Notes: generated by a model from the letters alone, not told the origin. A stretch of DNA of 64,000 bases from Solidesulfovibrio magneticus RS-1 (GCF_000010665.1 NC_012796.1:4798001-4862000); one strand, 5' to 3'. Counted from the stretch's first letter, positions 52,669 to 62,171 are shown. Numbers and translations are program-made.

Positions 52669-53481
52669 ATGATGAACGGAAAAAAAGTGGTGGTGGTCAT
52701 GCCCGCCTACAACGCGGCCTCCACCCTGGAACGCACCTATGCCGAAGTCCCCAAGGACATCGTGGACGAGGTCATCCTCGTCGACGACTGCAGCCGGGAC
52801 GACACCATCAAGCAGGCCCAGCGCCTGGGACTGCGCTGCTTCCGCCATGAGCGCAACTGGGGCTACGGCCGCAACCAGAAGACCTGCTACGCCGAGGCCT
52901 TAAAGACCGGCGCGGACGTGGTCATCATGGTGCACCCCGACTACCAGTATACGCCCAAAATCATCCCGGCCATGGCCAACCTGTGCACCTGCGGCGAATA
53001 CGACGTGGCCATCGCCTCGCGCATTCTCGGCGGCACGGCCCTGCGCGGCGGCATGCCGGTCTACAAGTACGTGGCCAACCGCTTCCTGACCCTGTCCCAG
53101 AACCTGCTCATGTCGGCCAAGCTGTCGGAGTACCACACCGGCTACCGGGCCTTCACCCGCGAGGTGCTGGAAGCCCTGCCGCTGTGGGAAAATTCCGACG
53201 ACTTCGTCTTCGACAACCAGATGCTGGCCCAGTCCGTGTACTTCGGCTTCCGCATTGGCGAAGTATCCTGCCCCACCAAGTACTTCGACGAAGCCTCGTC
53301 CATCAATTTCCGCCGCAGCTGCACCTACGGCATCGGCGTCCTGCAGACGTCCATGCAGTTCCGGCTGCAAAAGCTCGGCTACAAGCAGTATTCGATCTTC
53401 GACAAGAACGGCCGTGGGTTGTCTAACGCCAATCCGCAGTACTATTCGGACGAGACGCCGGGCTGCACGCCGGCCAGCTAA
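52669..53481 (+). CDS. GT2-family glycosyltransferase
   Basis: A 270-residue soluble GT-A enzyme: [30 protein letters not shown], then [10 protein letters not shown] in the place of the DxD loop, and a later [16 protein letters not shown] as in dolichol-phosphate-mannose-synthase-like enzymes. No membrane helix. It transfers a sugar from a nucleotide donor, target unknown. Two ATGs at 52669 and 52672 are possible starts. The 3' end overlaps the convergent deacetylase-like gene by 59 bp. Confidence 0.87.
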   Translation: MMNGKKVVVVMPAYNAASTLERTYAEVPKDIVDEVILVDDCSRDDTIKQAQRLGLRCFRHERNWGYGRNQKTCYAEALKTGADVVIMVHPDYQYTPKIIPAMANLCTCGEYDVAIASRILGGTALRGGMPVYKYVANRFLTLSQNLLMSAKLSEYHTGYRAFTREVLEALPLWENSDDFVFDNQMLAQSVYFGFRIGEVSCPTKYFDEASSINFRRSCTYGIGVLQTSMQFRLQKLGYKQYSIFDKNGRGLSNANPQYYSDETPGCTPAS

Positions 53482-54436
53482 ATTCCGGCCCGGCCAGCCC
53501 TTCCAGGGTTGTCCCCCGCACGTCAAAGGTCCGCCGCAGCCAGCCGGCAAAGCGGCGGACCTTGGCGATAAACGCCTCCACCGCCGCTTTGTCCGGGAAG
53601 TGCGGACTCGCCCCCGGCAACAGTTCCGAGGAATGCCAGAAAAGCGTGAGCGCCCGCCCGCCCCGCCAGGCGTGGGCCAGGGCGGCCAGCCGCATGGTGG
53701 CCTCGGGCATCCAGACCGGATTGACCCCCAGCGTCAGGGTTTTCATGAAGCCGCCAAGCACGGCGTCGTGCCGGGACGGGAAGGCCTCGGCCAGCCTTTT
53801 GGCCAGACGGGGCGTGCCCGGAACCAGCGGCAGCTGGGTGGTCGGCGCTTCGAGCAGCCGGCCCGCGCCGCTTCCGTCCGGCCCCTCAAGACGCAGCCAG
53901 TAGGGATCGGCCGGGGCCAGGAAATGGTCCGGCCCGCCCGGCACGTGGCGCAAGGGGGCCACGCTGGAATCCACGGTGAAGCCGACCTCGGGCAACACGG
54001 CCATGGCCCGGCGAAAAAGGTTCCAGCGGCCCATACGGAACGATCGGGCCGGAGAACCGGTGAAATCGGCCACGGCCGCCTGAAGATTTTGGAGTTTGTC
54101 CCTAAAGACCGCCACCGGCATGACCGAAGTGCTCACAGGTTCCGGCCAGGGCATGTCCGGGAAGGGCGGCGTGTTCCAGGGGTGCAGGTGGGCACCGAGT
54201 TCCCCGCCGACCCGGGACAGGACCCCGGCCAGCACCTCAAGGCTCGGGCCGTGACGCAGCACCGGGTAGTCGCACAGAAGCGTCAGCGGCAGCCCGAACT
54301 CGGCCGGCAGGAACTCCAGGCGGCGAAGCTCCGGGATGTTGGACAGCCCTGCCCCTTCCCGGGGATAGCTCCCGGAAAACAGGCCCTCTTCCTCCACATC
54401 CAGGCTGACCACCACGGCAAGCGGTTTTTTCCCCAC
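53423..54436 (-). CDS. Polysaccharide deacetylase-like (NodB-homology) protein
   Basis: A 337-residue cytoplasmic protein started at GTG 54436, five bases after GGAGGG. The N-terminal strand [15 protein letters not shown] has the catalytic-type aspartates, [14 protein letters not shown] carries the metal-binding H-x-H, and [12 protein letters not shown] and [13 protein letters not shown] complete the NodB-like TIM-barrel features. Members remove acetyl groups from glycans, or are inactive relatives. The last 20 residues are translated from DNA that encodes the C-terminus of the convergent GT2 gene in the other direction. Paired with that GT2 gene, a glycan-modifying role is likely. Confidence 0.82.
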   Translation of the reverse strand: MGKKPLAVVVSLDVEEEGLFSGSYPREGAGLSNIPELRRLEFLPAEFGLPLTLLCDYPVLRHGPSLEVLAGVLSRVGGELGAHLHPWNTPPFPDMPWPEPVSTSVMPVAVFRDKLQNLQAAVADFTGSPARSFRMGRWNLFRRAMAVLPEVGFTVDSSVAPLRHVPGGPDHFLAPADPYWLRLEGPDGSGAGRLLEAPTTQLPLVPGTPRLAKRLAEAFPSRHDAVLGGFMKTLTLGVNPVWMPEATMRLAALAHAWRGGRALTLFWHSSELLPGASPHFPDKAAVEAFIAKVRRFAGWLRRTFDVRGTTLEGLAGPEFSWPACSPASRPNSTADWR

Positions 54437-54522
54437 GACGTCCCTCCGGGGCGCGCCGGCCAAGCGATATCCAGGCACGGCTTTTGCTTACGTTCAATGT
54501 CGCTACGAGGCCGACACAGTGC

Positions 54523-54549
54523 TTGACATGCCTCGCCCAGGACTATTTT
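54523..54549 (+). promoter_or_regulatory. Possible promoter of the HDOD gene
   Basis: A consensus TTGACA at 54523-54528 is followed by TATTTT at 54544 (15-bp spacer) or TTTTAT at 54547 (18-bp spacer). The ATG is at 54557, so the transcript would have almost no leader; no Shine-Dalgarno is visible. Confidence 0.4.
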
Positions 54550-54556
54550 TATCCCT

Positions 54557-55876
54557 ATGGCCTTACAAACTTCCCCGACCGACGCCGGTCCGGCTCCCGC
54601 CCGCCGCATCTCCCTGGCCGCCCTCGAACCAGGCATGGTCCTAGAAGAAGACGTGGTGCGCGACGACGGGGCCCTGCTCGTGCCGCGCGGCACCGTGCTT
54701 ACCGAGCGCCTCATCAGTCTGCTCCACGCCTGGCCGGTGCGCCACCAGACGACCTGCGTCCTGGCCCAGGGCCAGGGCACAGGCCCCCAGCCGCCCTGCC
54801 AGCCCGAAGCCGAGTCCCTGGACCTGACGGCGGCAGCCGCCGCCCTGGAGCCGCGCTTCGTCCACTGCGATCTGGAAGAACTAGGCCAGGCGGCGCTTTT
54901 TGCCCAGTCCCTGCCCCGGGCGGCCCGGCTGCTGCGGGCCAGGGGGCCGCATTGCCTGGACCTGCCCGGCCCCGTGGCCCCCGAAGCCCTGCCGCCGGCT
55001 CCCACCTCCCCGCCGCCGGGGCCCATGGCCATCATCGAGGCCGATCCCAAGCTCACCTCGCTGCCCGACGTCTTCGTGCGCATCAGCGAGGCCTTAAACG
55101 ATCCCAACAGCACGGCCAAGGAAGCGGCCGAGGCCATCGGCAAGGACACCAGCCTGTCGGCCAAGCTGCTGCAACTTGTCAACAGCGCTTTTTACGGCTT
55201 TCCGGTAAAGGTCGACACCCTGTCCCGGGCCGTCACCATCGTGGGCAGCCGCCAGCTCACCACCCTGGCCCTGGGCATCTCGGTCATCGGTCTGTTCAAG
55301 GACCTGCCCGAAGGGCTTGTCAACATGCGCGATTTCTGGAAGCACAGCATCGGCTGCGGCGTCATCGCCTCCAATCTGGCCCAGGCCGGAACGAACGGAA
55401 CCGGGGGAACGGTGGAGGTGGAACGGCTGTTCGTGGCCGGCCTGCTCCACGACGTGGGCCGGCTGGTGCTCTACCGTAACCTGCCCCGGCACACAGCCCA
55501 TGTGCTGGCCATGGCCCGCGACGAAGGCATCCTTTTGCGCCAGGCCGAGCGGGCCATGCTGGGCTTTGACCACGCCACCCTGGGCGGCATGTTGCTGCGG
55601 CGCTGGCGTTTCCCGGAAAACCTGGAACAGGCCGTGCGCGGCCATCACGGCGGCCAGGTCGCCATGGGCCGGACGCTGCCGGCCATGATCCATCTGGCCG
55701 ACGCGGCGGCCGGCTCCCTGTGCATCGGCTCCAGCGGCGAGGTTTACGCGCCGCCGCTGTCCCCGGCGGCCTGGACCACCGTCGGGCTGACGCCCGAGGC
55801 CCTGGCCCAGGCCCTGGCCGTGGCCGAGGGCCAGGCGGCCGAAATCATCACGCTGTTTTTGGCCGAGGAAGCCTAG
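54557..55876 (+). CDS. HDOD-domain signalling protein
   Basis: A 439-residue protein. The N-terminus (about 15-55, LAALEPGMVLEEDVVRDDG) resembles the small beta domain often found before HD-type output modules. The HDOD domain (about 160-370) has AEAIGKDTSLSAKLLQLVNS, YGFPVKVDTLSRAVTIVG and GLLHDVGRLVLY. HDOD domains lack phosphodiesterase activity in most cases and act as regulatory adaptors in stress, motility or c-di-GMP pathways. An alanine/proline linker lies between the parts. A terminator follows directly. Confidence 0.88.
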   Translation: MALQTSPTDAGPAPARRISLAALEPGMVLEEDVVRDDGALLVPRGTVLTERLISLLHAWPVRHQTTCVLAQGQGTGPQPPCQPEAESLDLTAAAAALEPRFVHCDLEELGQAALFAQSLPRAARLLRARGPHCLDLPGPVAPEALPPAPTSPPPGPMAIIEADPKLTSLPDVFVRISEALNDPNSTAKEAAEAIGKDTSLSAKLLQLVNSAFYGFPVKVDTLSRAVTIVGSRQLTTLALGISVIGLFKDLPEGLVNMRDFWKHSIGCGVIASNLAQAGTNGTGGTVEVERLFVAGLLHDVGRLVLYRNLPRHTAHVLAMARDEGILLRQAERAMLGFDHATLGGMLLRRWRFPENLEQAVRGHHGGQVAMGRTLPAMIHLADAAAGSLCIGSSGEVYAPPLSPAAWTTVGLTPEALAQALAVAEGQAAEIITLFLAEEA

Positions 55877-55935
55877 GGGCGGAGCTTTTCGGGCATCCGC
55901 CGCCCGGCAGGGGGCAGCCCCCGCACGCACGACAA

Positions 55936-55973
55936 GGCCGGCTCCACGGAAACGGGAGCCGGCCGGTCTTTTT
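55936..55973 (+). terminator. Rho-independent terminator after the HDOD gene
   Basis: GGCCGGCTCC (55936-55945) pairs with GGAGCCGGCC (55955-55964), followed by GGTCTTTTT. It separates the HDOD gene from the convergent membrane-protein gene. Confidence 0.85.
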
Positions 55974-55998
55974 CCATGAATGCTGGACTGGCGACCGC

Positions 55999-56463
55999 CT
56001 AGACGATGGTGGATTTGCCGTCGCGCAGCTTGCCGACCAGAAAGCCGATGGCGATGCCGAGGATGCAGCTGCCGATGCAGCTGATGCCGAAGATGGCCAC
56101 CAGATCGTTGACGTCGCCGATGATCTTGCGGCCAAACAGGATGTGGAAAAACCCGTAACAGATCCAGATGATCATGCCGGCGTGAAAGCCGAAGAACAGC
56201 CCGTCCATCATCCGGTCGTGGACCTCGACGGACTCGATGTACTTGTAGCAGATAATCTGGGCCACCACGCCAAACAGGGTGATGGACCCGAACGAGGCCA
56301 GTAGCTGGATGGCCATGGCCACCATGGTGGCGTGCCAGGGGTCGCCCTTGCGCAGGGAGACGATGATCCCGGGCATGAGGCCAAGCAGCCACAGGCCGAT
56401 GATGCCAAGCCCCTGATGGTGTCGCAGGGCCTTTTTCCAGATCGCATCCAAACGCTCTCGCAT
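55999..56463 (-). CDS. Small four-helix membrane protein of unknown function
   Basis: A 154-residue protein, start at 56463 behind GAGGCGG. Four hydrophobic segments are visible (LGIIGLWLLGLMPGIIV, AMAIQLLASFGSITLFGVVA, GLFFGFHAGMIIWICYGFFH, ISCIGSCILGIAIGFLVG). Short charged loops, including HDRMMDG and RKIIGDVND, connect them. It is transcribed alone, divergent from the receiver-PP2C gene. No family recognised. Confidence 0.75.
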   Translation of the reverse strand: MRERLDAIWKKALRHHQGLGIIGLWLLGLMPGIIVSLRKGDPWHATMVAMAIQLLASFGSITLFGVVAQIICYKYIESVEVHDRMMDGLFFGFHAGMIIWICYGFFHILFGRKIIGDVNDLVAIFGISCIGSCILGIAIGFLVGKLRDGKSTIV

Positions 56464-56644
56464 GGTCCGCCTCGTGTAAAAACGGCCGCTCGGGCCGGCC
56501 TGCCCCGCCGGATAGGGCGGGGCACAAACAAAAAGCACGCCGGCCGCGTTGTCAAGCGGCGTGGAAAACGTCATACTGGCTGCAAGCGTGGGAGGCAATG
56601 CGTTTTGCACAAACCGGCCCTCCCTCCCCCGCGCCCGGACACCC

Positions 56645-57793
56645 ATGGAAAACGCTCCCGACGACGTGCGGACCGATGCCCGGCCGCCGCGCATCCTTAT
56701 CGTCGACGACGAAACGATCAACGTCGAAACCCTGGCCTGGATGCTTAAGGAAGCCGGGTTCACGCCGCTACGCGCCGCGTCAGGGCCGGCCGGACGGCGC
56801 ATGGCCGCCGACGAACAGCCCGAGCTCATCATCCTCGACATCATGATGCCCGGCGAATCCGGTTTCGAGACCTGCGCCAAGCTCACCGCCGACCCGGCCA
56901 CCACCGACATCCCCATCATCTTCATCTCGGGCCTCGACGACGTGGAAAACAAGGTCCGAGGGCTCAAGCTCGGGGCCGTGGACTACATCACCAAGCCCTT
57001 CGCCCGGGAGGAAGTCCTGGCCCGGGTCAAGATCCACATCCGCCTGCGCCGGGGGCTGCGCGCCCTTCTGGCCGAACAGGCGGCCAAGCTGGCCCAGATC
57101 CGCGACGCCCAGCAAGCCATCCTCGTGTGCCCGGACGACATCCCCGAAGCCCGCTTCGCCGTGCGCTACGTGCCGGCCCTGGAAGCCGGCGGCGACTTCT
57201 ACGACGTCTTTCCCTGGAGCGAGACGGTCATGGTCTATTTCGTGGCCGACATCTCGGGCCACGACCTGGGCGCATCGTTTGTCACCTCCTCGCTCAAGGC
57301 CCTGGTGCGCCAAAACGCCAACCCGCTCTACACCCCCGTCGAGACGCTCAAGAATATGAACAGCGTGCTCACGTCGTTTCTGCGCGACGGGATGCACCTC
57401 ACCGCCAGCCTGATATTCCTCAACCGGACCCGTTCCCGCCTGACCCTGGTCAGCGCCGGCCACCCCGCAGCCATCAAGGTCGGCCCGGATGGCACGGTCG
57501 AGACCCTGGCCTGCGAAGGCGACGTGCTGGGCGTGTTCGAGTCCGTCCAGTGCGGCCAGATCGAGTGCGCGGTCTCCCCCGGCGACCGGCTCTACCTCTA
57601 CACCGACGGCCTCATCGAACGCTTCGGCCCCAGCTCCCGGGGCCGGGAGCAGGGCATAGCCGCCCTGCAGGACGCCTGCCGACAGGCCGCTGTCCTGCCC
57701 CTGGCCGAGGCCGTGGCGGCCGTAAGCGCCGCCCTTTTGCCCGAAGCCGGCCCGGTCCAGGACGATGTGGTCCTCATGGGCATCGAGGTCTGA
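56645..57793 (+). CDS. Response regulator with PP2C (SpoIIE-type) phosphatase output
   Basis: A 382-residue protein. The receiver domain occupies about residues 15-135 (D21/D22 acidic pocket, phosphoacceptor D65 in LIILDIMMPG, lysine in ITKPF). A short coiled coil (ALLAEQAAKLAQIRDAQQ) leads to a SpoIIE/RsbU phosphatase domain with metal-binding motifs GGDFYDV, ADISGHDLG, YTDGLIE and QDDVVLM. Such proteins dephosphorylate a STAS-domain antagonist when their receiver is phosphorylated. The next gene encodes a kinase-STAS fusion, its likely substrate, beginning six bases after the stop. Confidence 0.92.
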   Translation: MENAPDDVRTDARPPRILIVDDETINVETLAWMLKEAGFTPLRAASGPAGRRMAADEQPELIILDIMMPGESGFETCAKLTADPATTDIPIIFISGLDDVENKVRGLKLGAVDYITKPFAREEVLARVKIHIRLRRGLRALLAEQAAKLAQIRDAQQAILVCPDDIPEARFAVRYVPALEAGGDFYDVFPWSETVMVYFVADISGHDLGASFVTSSLKALVRQNANPLYTPVETLKNMNSVLTSFLRDGMHLTASLIFLNRTRSRLTLVSAGHPAAIKVGPDGTVETLACEGDVLGVFESVQCGQIECAVSPGDRLYLYTDGLIERFGPSSRGREQGIAALQDACRQAAVLPLAEAVAAVSAALLPEAGPVQDDVVLMGIEV

Positions 57794-57798
57794 CGGCC

Positions 57799-58578
57799 AT
57801 GTTCGAGGCCCAAACTTCTCCTGACGGCCGCGCCCTGCGCTTTTCCGCCACGTTGGCCATGCTCGACCGGGCCGTGGACGAGGCCGTGGCTTTTTTGGCC
57901 TCCCGGCAGGCCCAGGGCAGCCTTTTCGACGTCAAGCTGCTGCTGCGCGAAGCGCTTTTAAACGCCGTGCTCCACGGCAGCCGGTCCGATCCTCTGCGCC
58001 AGGTGACCCTGACCCTGGGCTGCGCCGATGGGCAGCTCACCGCCGTGGTCGCCGACCAGGGGCCGGGCTTTGACTGGCGCGCCGCCGCCGACGATCCGCC
58101 CTCGCCCGACGCCGAAAGCGGCCGGGGACTGACCATCATGACCCTTTACGCCGACGACGTGCGCTATAACGCCGCCGGCAACCAGGTGACCCTCGTCAAG
58201 GCCGTGCCGGGCCTGACGGGTCCCGCATCCGCCCCGGAAGCCCCCGGGGACGACACCGACCGGAGCCCTGCCATGTACGACATCCGCACCATAGACGGCC
58301 GCACCGTTCTCACCCCGGCCGGCGACATCGTGGCCTCGGCCGCCGACGGGCTGCGAAACGCCGTCAAGGACCTGCTGCCGGGCCTCGACGGCCCCTTCGC
58401 CATGGACCTCTCCAAGGTGGAGCTCATTGATTCCGTGGGCATCGGCCTACTCATCGCCGTCCACAACTCCCTGTCCAAAAAAGGCGGCCGTCTGGCCCTG
58501 GACCACGTCAGCCCGGACCTGGCGGCGCTACTTCGCACCATGCGCCTGGACAAGCATTTCTCCATCCAACCGGCCTGA
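57799..58578 (+). CDS. RsbW-like serine kinase fused to a STAS anti-sigma-antagonist domain
   Basis: A 259-residue protein. Residues about 5-140 form a GHKL/RsbW-type ATPase (LLLREALLNAVLHGS N-box, VADQGPGFD, GRGLTIM). Residues about 159-259 form a STAS domain (RTVLTPAGDIVAS, DLSKVELIDSVGIGLL with the phosphorylatable serine in DS). Normally these are separate partners: the kinase phosphorylates the STAS protein. A GGAG and ATG at 58262-58275 lie exactly at the linker, so the STAS part could also be made alone. It lies between the PP2C and HPt-STAS genes. Confidence 0.9.
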   Translation: MFEAQTSPDGRALRFSATLAMLDRAVDEAVAFLASRQAQGSLFDVKLLLREALLNAVLHGSRSDPLRQVTLTLGCADGQLTAVVADQGPGFDWRAAADDPPSPDAESGRGLTIMTLYADDVRYNAAGNQVTLVKAVPGLTGPASAPEAPGDDTDRSPAMYDIRTIDGRTVLTPAGDIVASAADGLRNAVKDLLPGLDGPFAMDLSKVELIDSVGIGLLIAVHNSLSKKGGRLALDHVSPDLAALLRTMRLDKHFSIQPA

Positions 58579-58594
58579 TCGCCAAGGAACTGCC

Positions 58595-59761
58595 ATGGAC
58601 CAGCTGGACGACGAAATCCTGGTCATGTTCATCGAGGACTCCCGGGAGCATCTCGGGAACATCGAGACGGCGCTCATGGACATGGAGCGCCACGGGGCCG
58701 ACATCGACGAGGAGCTGGTCAACACGGTGTTCCGGGCCGCCCATTCCATCAAGGGCGGAGCCGGCTTTTTAAACTTGGCCAACATCCGGGAGCTGGCCCA
58801 CCGCCTGGAAAACCTCCTGCACATGATCCGCAGCCGCGAACTGGCCCCGGACACCCGGATCATCAACCAGCTCCTGACCGGCTTCGACCGCCTGCTGGCC
58901 CTGGTGGAGCTGGGTCCCCAAAGCGACGCCGAGGACATCGGCGAACTGCTGGCCGCCCTGTCCGGGGTGGCCGAGGAGCATTTCACCACCGAGCAACGCG
59001 CCCAGGCCGCGGCCAAGGCCATCATTGCCCTGCCCGGCAGCGCGGCTGCCTTCGAGGCCGACGAACTGAGCCTGCGCCAGGCGGTGCATGGCGGCAAAAA
59101 CCTCTATCTCGTGGAGTACGACCTTATCCACGACGTCCAGGCTCGGGGCAAAACACCCCTTGACGTCATCACCACCATGGAGTCGAGCGGGCTTATCGTG
59201 GACTGCCGCATGGAACTCGCGGCCGTGGGCGACCTCGACGCGCCGCCGGTCAACCGCATCCCCTTTTACGTGCTCTACGCCAGCATCGTCGAACCCGACA
59301 TCGTGGGCTACCTGTTCGCCCTGGACGTCAGCCGCATCCACCCTGTGGATCTGGACGCCCTGCTGCCGCCGGCCGCCGCCGCGGTCCCGGACGCCCCCGC
59401 CCTGGCCCCGGCCCGGGAATTTGGCCCCTGGCTGCTGACCGACGGCCGGCAGGCCGCCGAGGTGCGCCTGGCCCCGGGACAGCTCCCGGAGGCCGCCGCC
59501 GCCCGGGAGGCCCTGCTCGCCGCCCTGGCCGCCGGGCGCGACACGCTGCTCGTGTGGCCCCAGGCCCCGGCTTGCGATCTGGCCCTGCTGCAAGTCCTGA
59601 TCGCCGCCGTGCGCAGCTTCGCCGCCCGGGGCCTGGCCCTGTCCCATGGCGACGCCCCGCCTCCGGCCCTGGCCGAAACCGTCCGACGGGCCGGCCTCGT
59701 CCCGCAGGATCTGGCCGACGCCGGACTGCCCGGCGAGCTGTTCGCCACGTCGTTCCAGTAA
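58595..59761 (+). CDS. HPt protein with CheA P2-like and STAS-like C-terminal domains
   Basis: A 388-residue protein. The N-terminal HPt (P1) domain has RAAHSIKGGAGFLN with phosphorylatable H50. A middle domain (about 165-250: LYLVEYDLIHDVQ, SSGLIVDCRMELAAVGDL) resembles the region after P1 in the next gene's CheA. The C-terminus (about 280-388) looks STAS-like (DTLLVWPQAP, CDLALLQVLIAAVRSFAARG, PPALAETVRRAGL) but has no serine or threonine at the usual phosphosite after the D. There is no kinase core. It may take phosphate from the downstream CheA, or contact the partner-switching proteins upstream. The domain calls beyond HPt are by pattern. Confidence 0.8.
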   Translation: MDQLDDEILVMFIEDSREHLGNIETALMDMERHGADIDEELVNTVFRAAHSIKGGAGFLNLANIRELAHRLENLLHMIRSRELAPDTRIINQLLTGFDRLLALVELGPQSDAEDIGELLAALSGVAEEHFTTEQRAQAAAKAIIALPGSAAAFEADELSLRQAVHGGKNLYLVEYDLIHDVQARGKTPLDVITTMESSGLIVDCRMELAAVGDLDAPPVNRIPFYVLYASIVEPDIVGYLFALDVSRIHPVDLDALLPPAAAAVPDAPALAPAREFGPWLLTDGRQAAEVRLAPGQLPEAAAAREALLAALAAGRDTLLVWPQAPACDLALLQVLIAAVRSFAARGLALSHGDAPPPALAETVRRAGLVPQDLADAGLPGELFATSFQ

Positions 59762-59855
59762 CCACAGGCTGCCCGGCATGGCCGCATAACACGCCTTTGA
59801 CTGCCTTCGCCGCCTCTGGCGCGCCGGAAACAAGGCAGGCCCAACGGAGGAACGG

Positions 59856-62054
59856 ATGGCTTTTGACGCCGAGACCCGCGCCCTGTTTCAAGAAGAAGTG
59901 GCCGAAAACCTCGCCGAACTCGACGGGGCGCTGCTGGAACTGGAAAAAAATCCCCGCGACCACGATCTGATCGATCGGATCTTTCGGGCCGTGCATACCC
60001 TCAAGGGAGCCTGCGACATGTTCGGCCTGGTCCAGGTGGTGGCCCTGGCCCATGACCTGGAATCGCTTTTCGACCATGTCCGGGGCGGCTGGCGACGGGT
60101 GAGCAAGGAACTCCTCGACGCCGCCTTTGCCGCCAAGGACCGCTTCGCCGCCATGCTGGCCGAAGGGGCCGACCCCGAGGCCGAGGCCGACCCGGCCCTG
60201 GCCCAACGCCTCAAGACGCTGCTGCGCACCACGGACATGCCCGACGAGGAACCGGCCGGGCCGGCTCCCGGCCCGGCCACGCCCGCTGCCGACAACAGCC
60301 AGGACGACGCCGAACTGGCCGCCGTCCTGGCCGGCATCCTGCCGGAAGCTCCCCAGGCCCCCCATGTCTGGGACATCGTCTTCGCCCCCTCCGACCCTGG
60401 CCATCTTTCCTGCAGCGACCCCCTGGCCCTGCTCGACGAGCTGCGAAGCCTTGGGCAGGTGGAGACGCGCTGCGACATAAACGCCGTACCGGACCTGGAA
60501 GCCCTCGACCCGACCGACTGCCGGATGCGGTTTTTCCTGCGCCTGACCACCGGACCTGACGCCAACGCCAACGCCCTGCGCGACGTATTCCTGTTCCTGG
60601 ACAACCCCGGCGATGTGACCATCACCCCGGCCGAGGCCGACGCCCCCAGGAACTTGCCGGTTCCGGCCGCGGCCGCGCCTCGCCCCTCGGCCCAGGCCCC
60701 GCAGCCGGCTGCCGCACCCCAGGCCGCACCGCCGGCCGCATCGCCCCAGCCTGCTGCGGCCGTGGCTGCCACGCCGCCGGCCCCGGCCACAGCCCAGACG
60801 GCTTCGGCCCCGGCCACCAAACCCGAGGCCGCTGCTGCGCCGCAAACCGCGCCCAGCGCCGAGGCCAAGGCCGCGCCCCAGACGGCCAAAAAAGACGCCA
60901 TGCAGAGCCTGCGGGTGGACGCCGGCAAGCTCGACGATCTGGTCAATCTCGTCGGCGAACTGGTCATCGCCCAGGCCCGGCTCACCCAGCTGGCCGGGAG
61001 CCTGGGCCAGCCGGCGCTGACCAGCGTGGCCGAGGAGATCGAACGGCTGTCCAACGAGCTGCGCGACAATACGCTGGGCATCCGCATGCTGCCCATCGGC
61101 ACGACATTCAGCCGGTTTCGGCGGCTGGTGCGCGACCTGTCCTCGGAGATGCGCAAATCCATCGAACTCGTCACCGAGGGCGGCGAGACGGAACTCGACA
61201 AGACCGTCATCGAGCAGCTCAACGATCCACTGGTGCATCTGCTGCGCAACAGCATCGACCACGGTATCGAATCCCCCCAGGACCGGCTGGCCGCCGGCAA
61301 GCCCGAGGCCGGGACCATCATCCTGTCGGCCGAACACGCCGGCGGCGAGGTGGTGCTGACCATCATCGACGACGGCAAGGGCATGCAGGCCGAGCGCATC
61401 CGGGCCAAGGCCGTGGAAAAGGGGCTTATTCCCCCGGACGCGCGCCTAACCGACGGCGAATGCTTCAACCTGATTTTCCTGCCTGGCTTTTCCACGGCGG
61501 ACAAGGTCACCAGCATCTCGGGCCGGGGCGTGGGCATGGACGTGGTCAAGCGCTCCATGGACGCGCTGCGCGGCAAGATCGACGTGCAAAGCGAACCGGG
61601 CAAGGGCACGCGCATCACCATCCGGTTGCCCCTGACCCTGGCCATCATCGACGGGTTGCAGATCAAGGCCGGCGAGGACCAGTACATCATTCCGCTGTCC
61701 CTGGTGGAAGAATGCGTGGAACTCTCACGCGACGGCGGCGACGGGACCCGCCGCGGCCGCACCATCCAGCTGCGCGGCGAAATCGTGCCCTACATCCGGC
61801 TGCGCGAAGCGTTTGAAATGGAAGGACTGCCCCCGGCCATCGAGCAGGTGGTGGTGACGCGATTCGAGGGCGAGCGGGCCGGCATTGCCGTGGATCAGGT
61901 GCTTGGCCAGCAACAGACGGTCATCAAGAGCCTTGGCAACTACATCGGCTCGGTGTCCGGCATCTCCGGGGCAACCATAAACGGCGATGGCACCATGTCG
62001 CTTATTCTCGATGTGCCGTCACTTGTGGCTTCCGTGAAGCGTTCGGCAGCCTGA
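59856..62054 (+). CDS. cheA: CheA-type histidine kinase
   Basis: A 732-residue kinase. P1/HPt: RAVHTLKGACDM with H47. A P2-like domain spans about 165-260. A long Ala/Pro/Gln linker (about 265-350) is followed by the dimerisation helices (LDDLVNLVGELVIAQARL) and the ATPase core with DPLVHLLRNSIDHGIE, IIDDGKGM and GRGVGMDVV. A C-terminal CheW-like domain ends it. It should phosphorylate its own H47 and pass phosphate to receivers such as that of the receiver-PP2C protein three genes upstream. No chemoreceptor, CheR or CheB is near, so a non-flagellar (alternative cellular function) pathway is likely. Confidence 0.93.
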   Translation: MAFDAETRALFQEEVAENLAELDGALLELEKNPRDHDLIDRIFRAVHTLKGACDMFGLVQVVALAHDLESLFDHVRGGWRRVSKELLDAAFAAKDRFAAMLAEGADPEAEADPALAQRLKTLLRTTDMPDEEPAGPAPGPATPAADNSQDDAELAAVLAGILPEAPQAPHVWDIVFAPSDPGHLSCSDPLALLDELRSLGQVETRCDINAVPDLEALDPTDCRMRFFLRLTTGPDANANALRDVFLFLDNPGDVTITPAEADAPRNLPVPAAAAPRPSAQAPQPAAAPQAAPPAASPQPAAAVAATPPAPATAQTASAPATKPEAAAAPQTAPSAEAKAAPQTAKKDAMQSLRVDAGKLDDLVNLVGELVIAQARLTQLAGSLGQPALTSVAEEIERLSNELRDNTLGIRMLPIGTTFSRFRRLVRDLSSEMRKSIELVTEGGETELDKTVIEQLNDPLVHLLRNSIDHGIESPQDRLAAGKPEAGTIILSAEHAGGEVVLTIIDDGKGMQAERIRAKAVEKGLIPPDARLTDGECFNLIFLPGFSTADKVTSISGRGVGMDVVKRSMDALRGKIDVQSEPGKGTRITIRLPLTLAIIDGLQIKAGEDQYIIPLSLVEECVELSRDGGDGTRRGRTIQLRGEIVPYIRLREAFEMEGLPPAIEQVVVTRFEGERAGIAVDQVLGQQQTVIKSLGNYIGSVSGISGATINGDGTMSLILDVPSLVASVKRSAA

Positions 62055-62171
62055 GGCCGATTTTGCAGTCTGGCTGCCGCCACGTTGCGTCGCGCTTCGC
62101 CGCCGCAGCGGAAACCATCGTACCCAATACGCTCCGCGCGCGAGACGAGGACGCCAAACGCGCGCGCCGCA

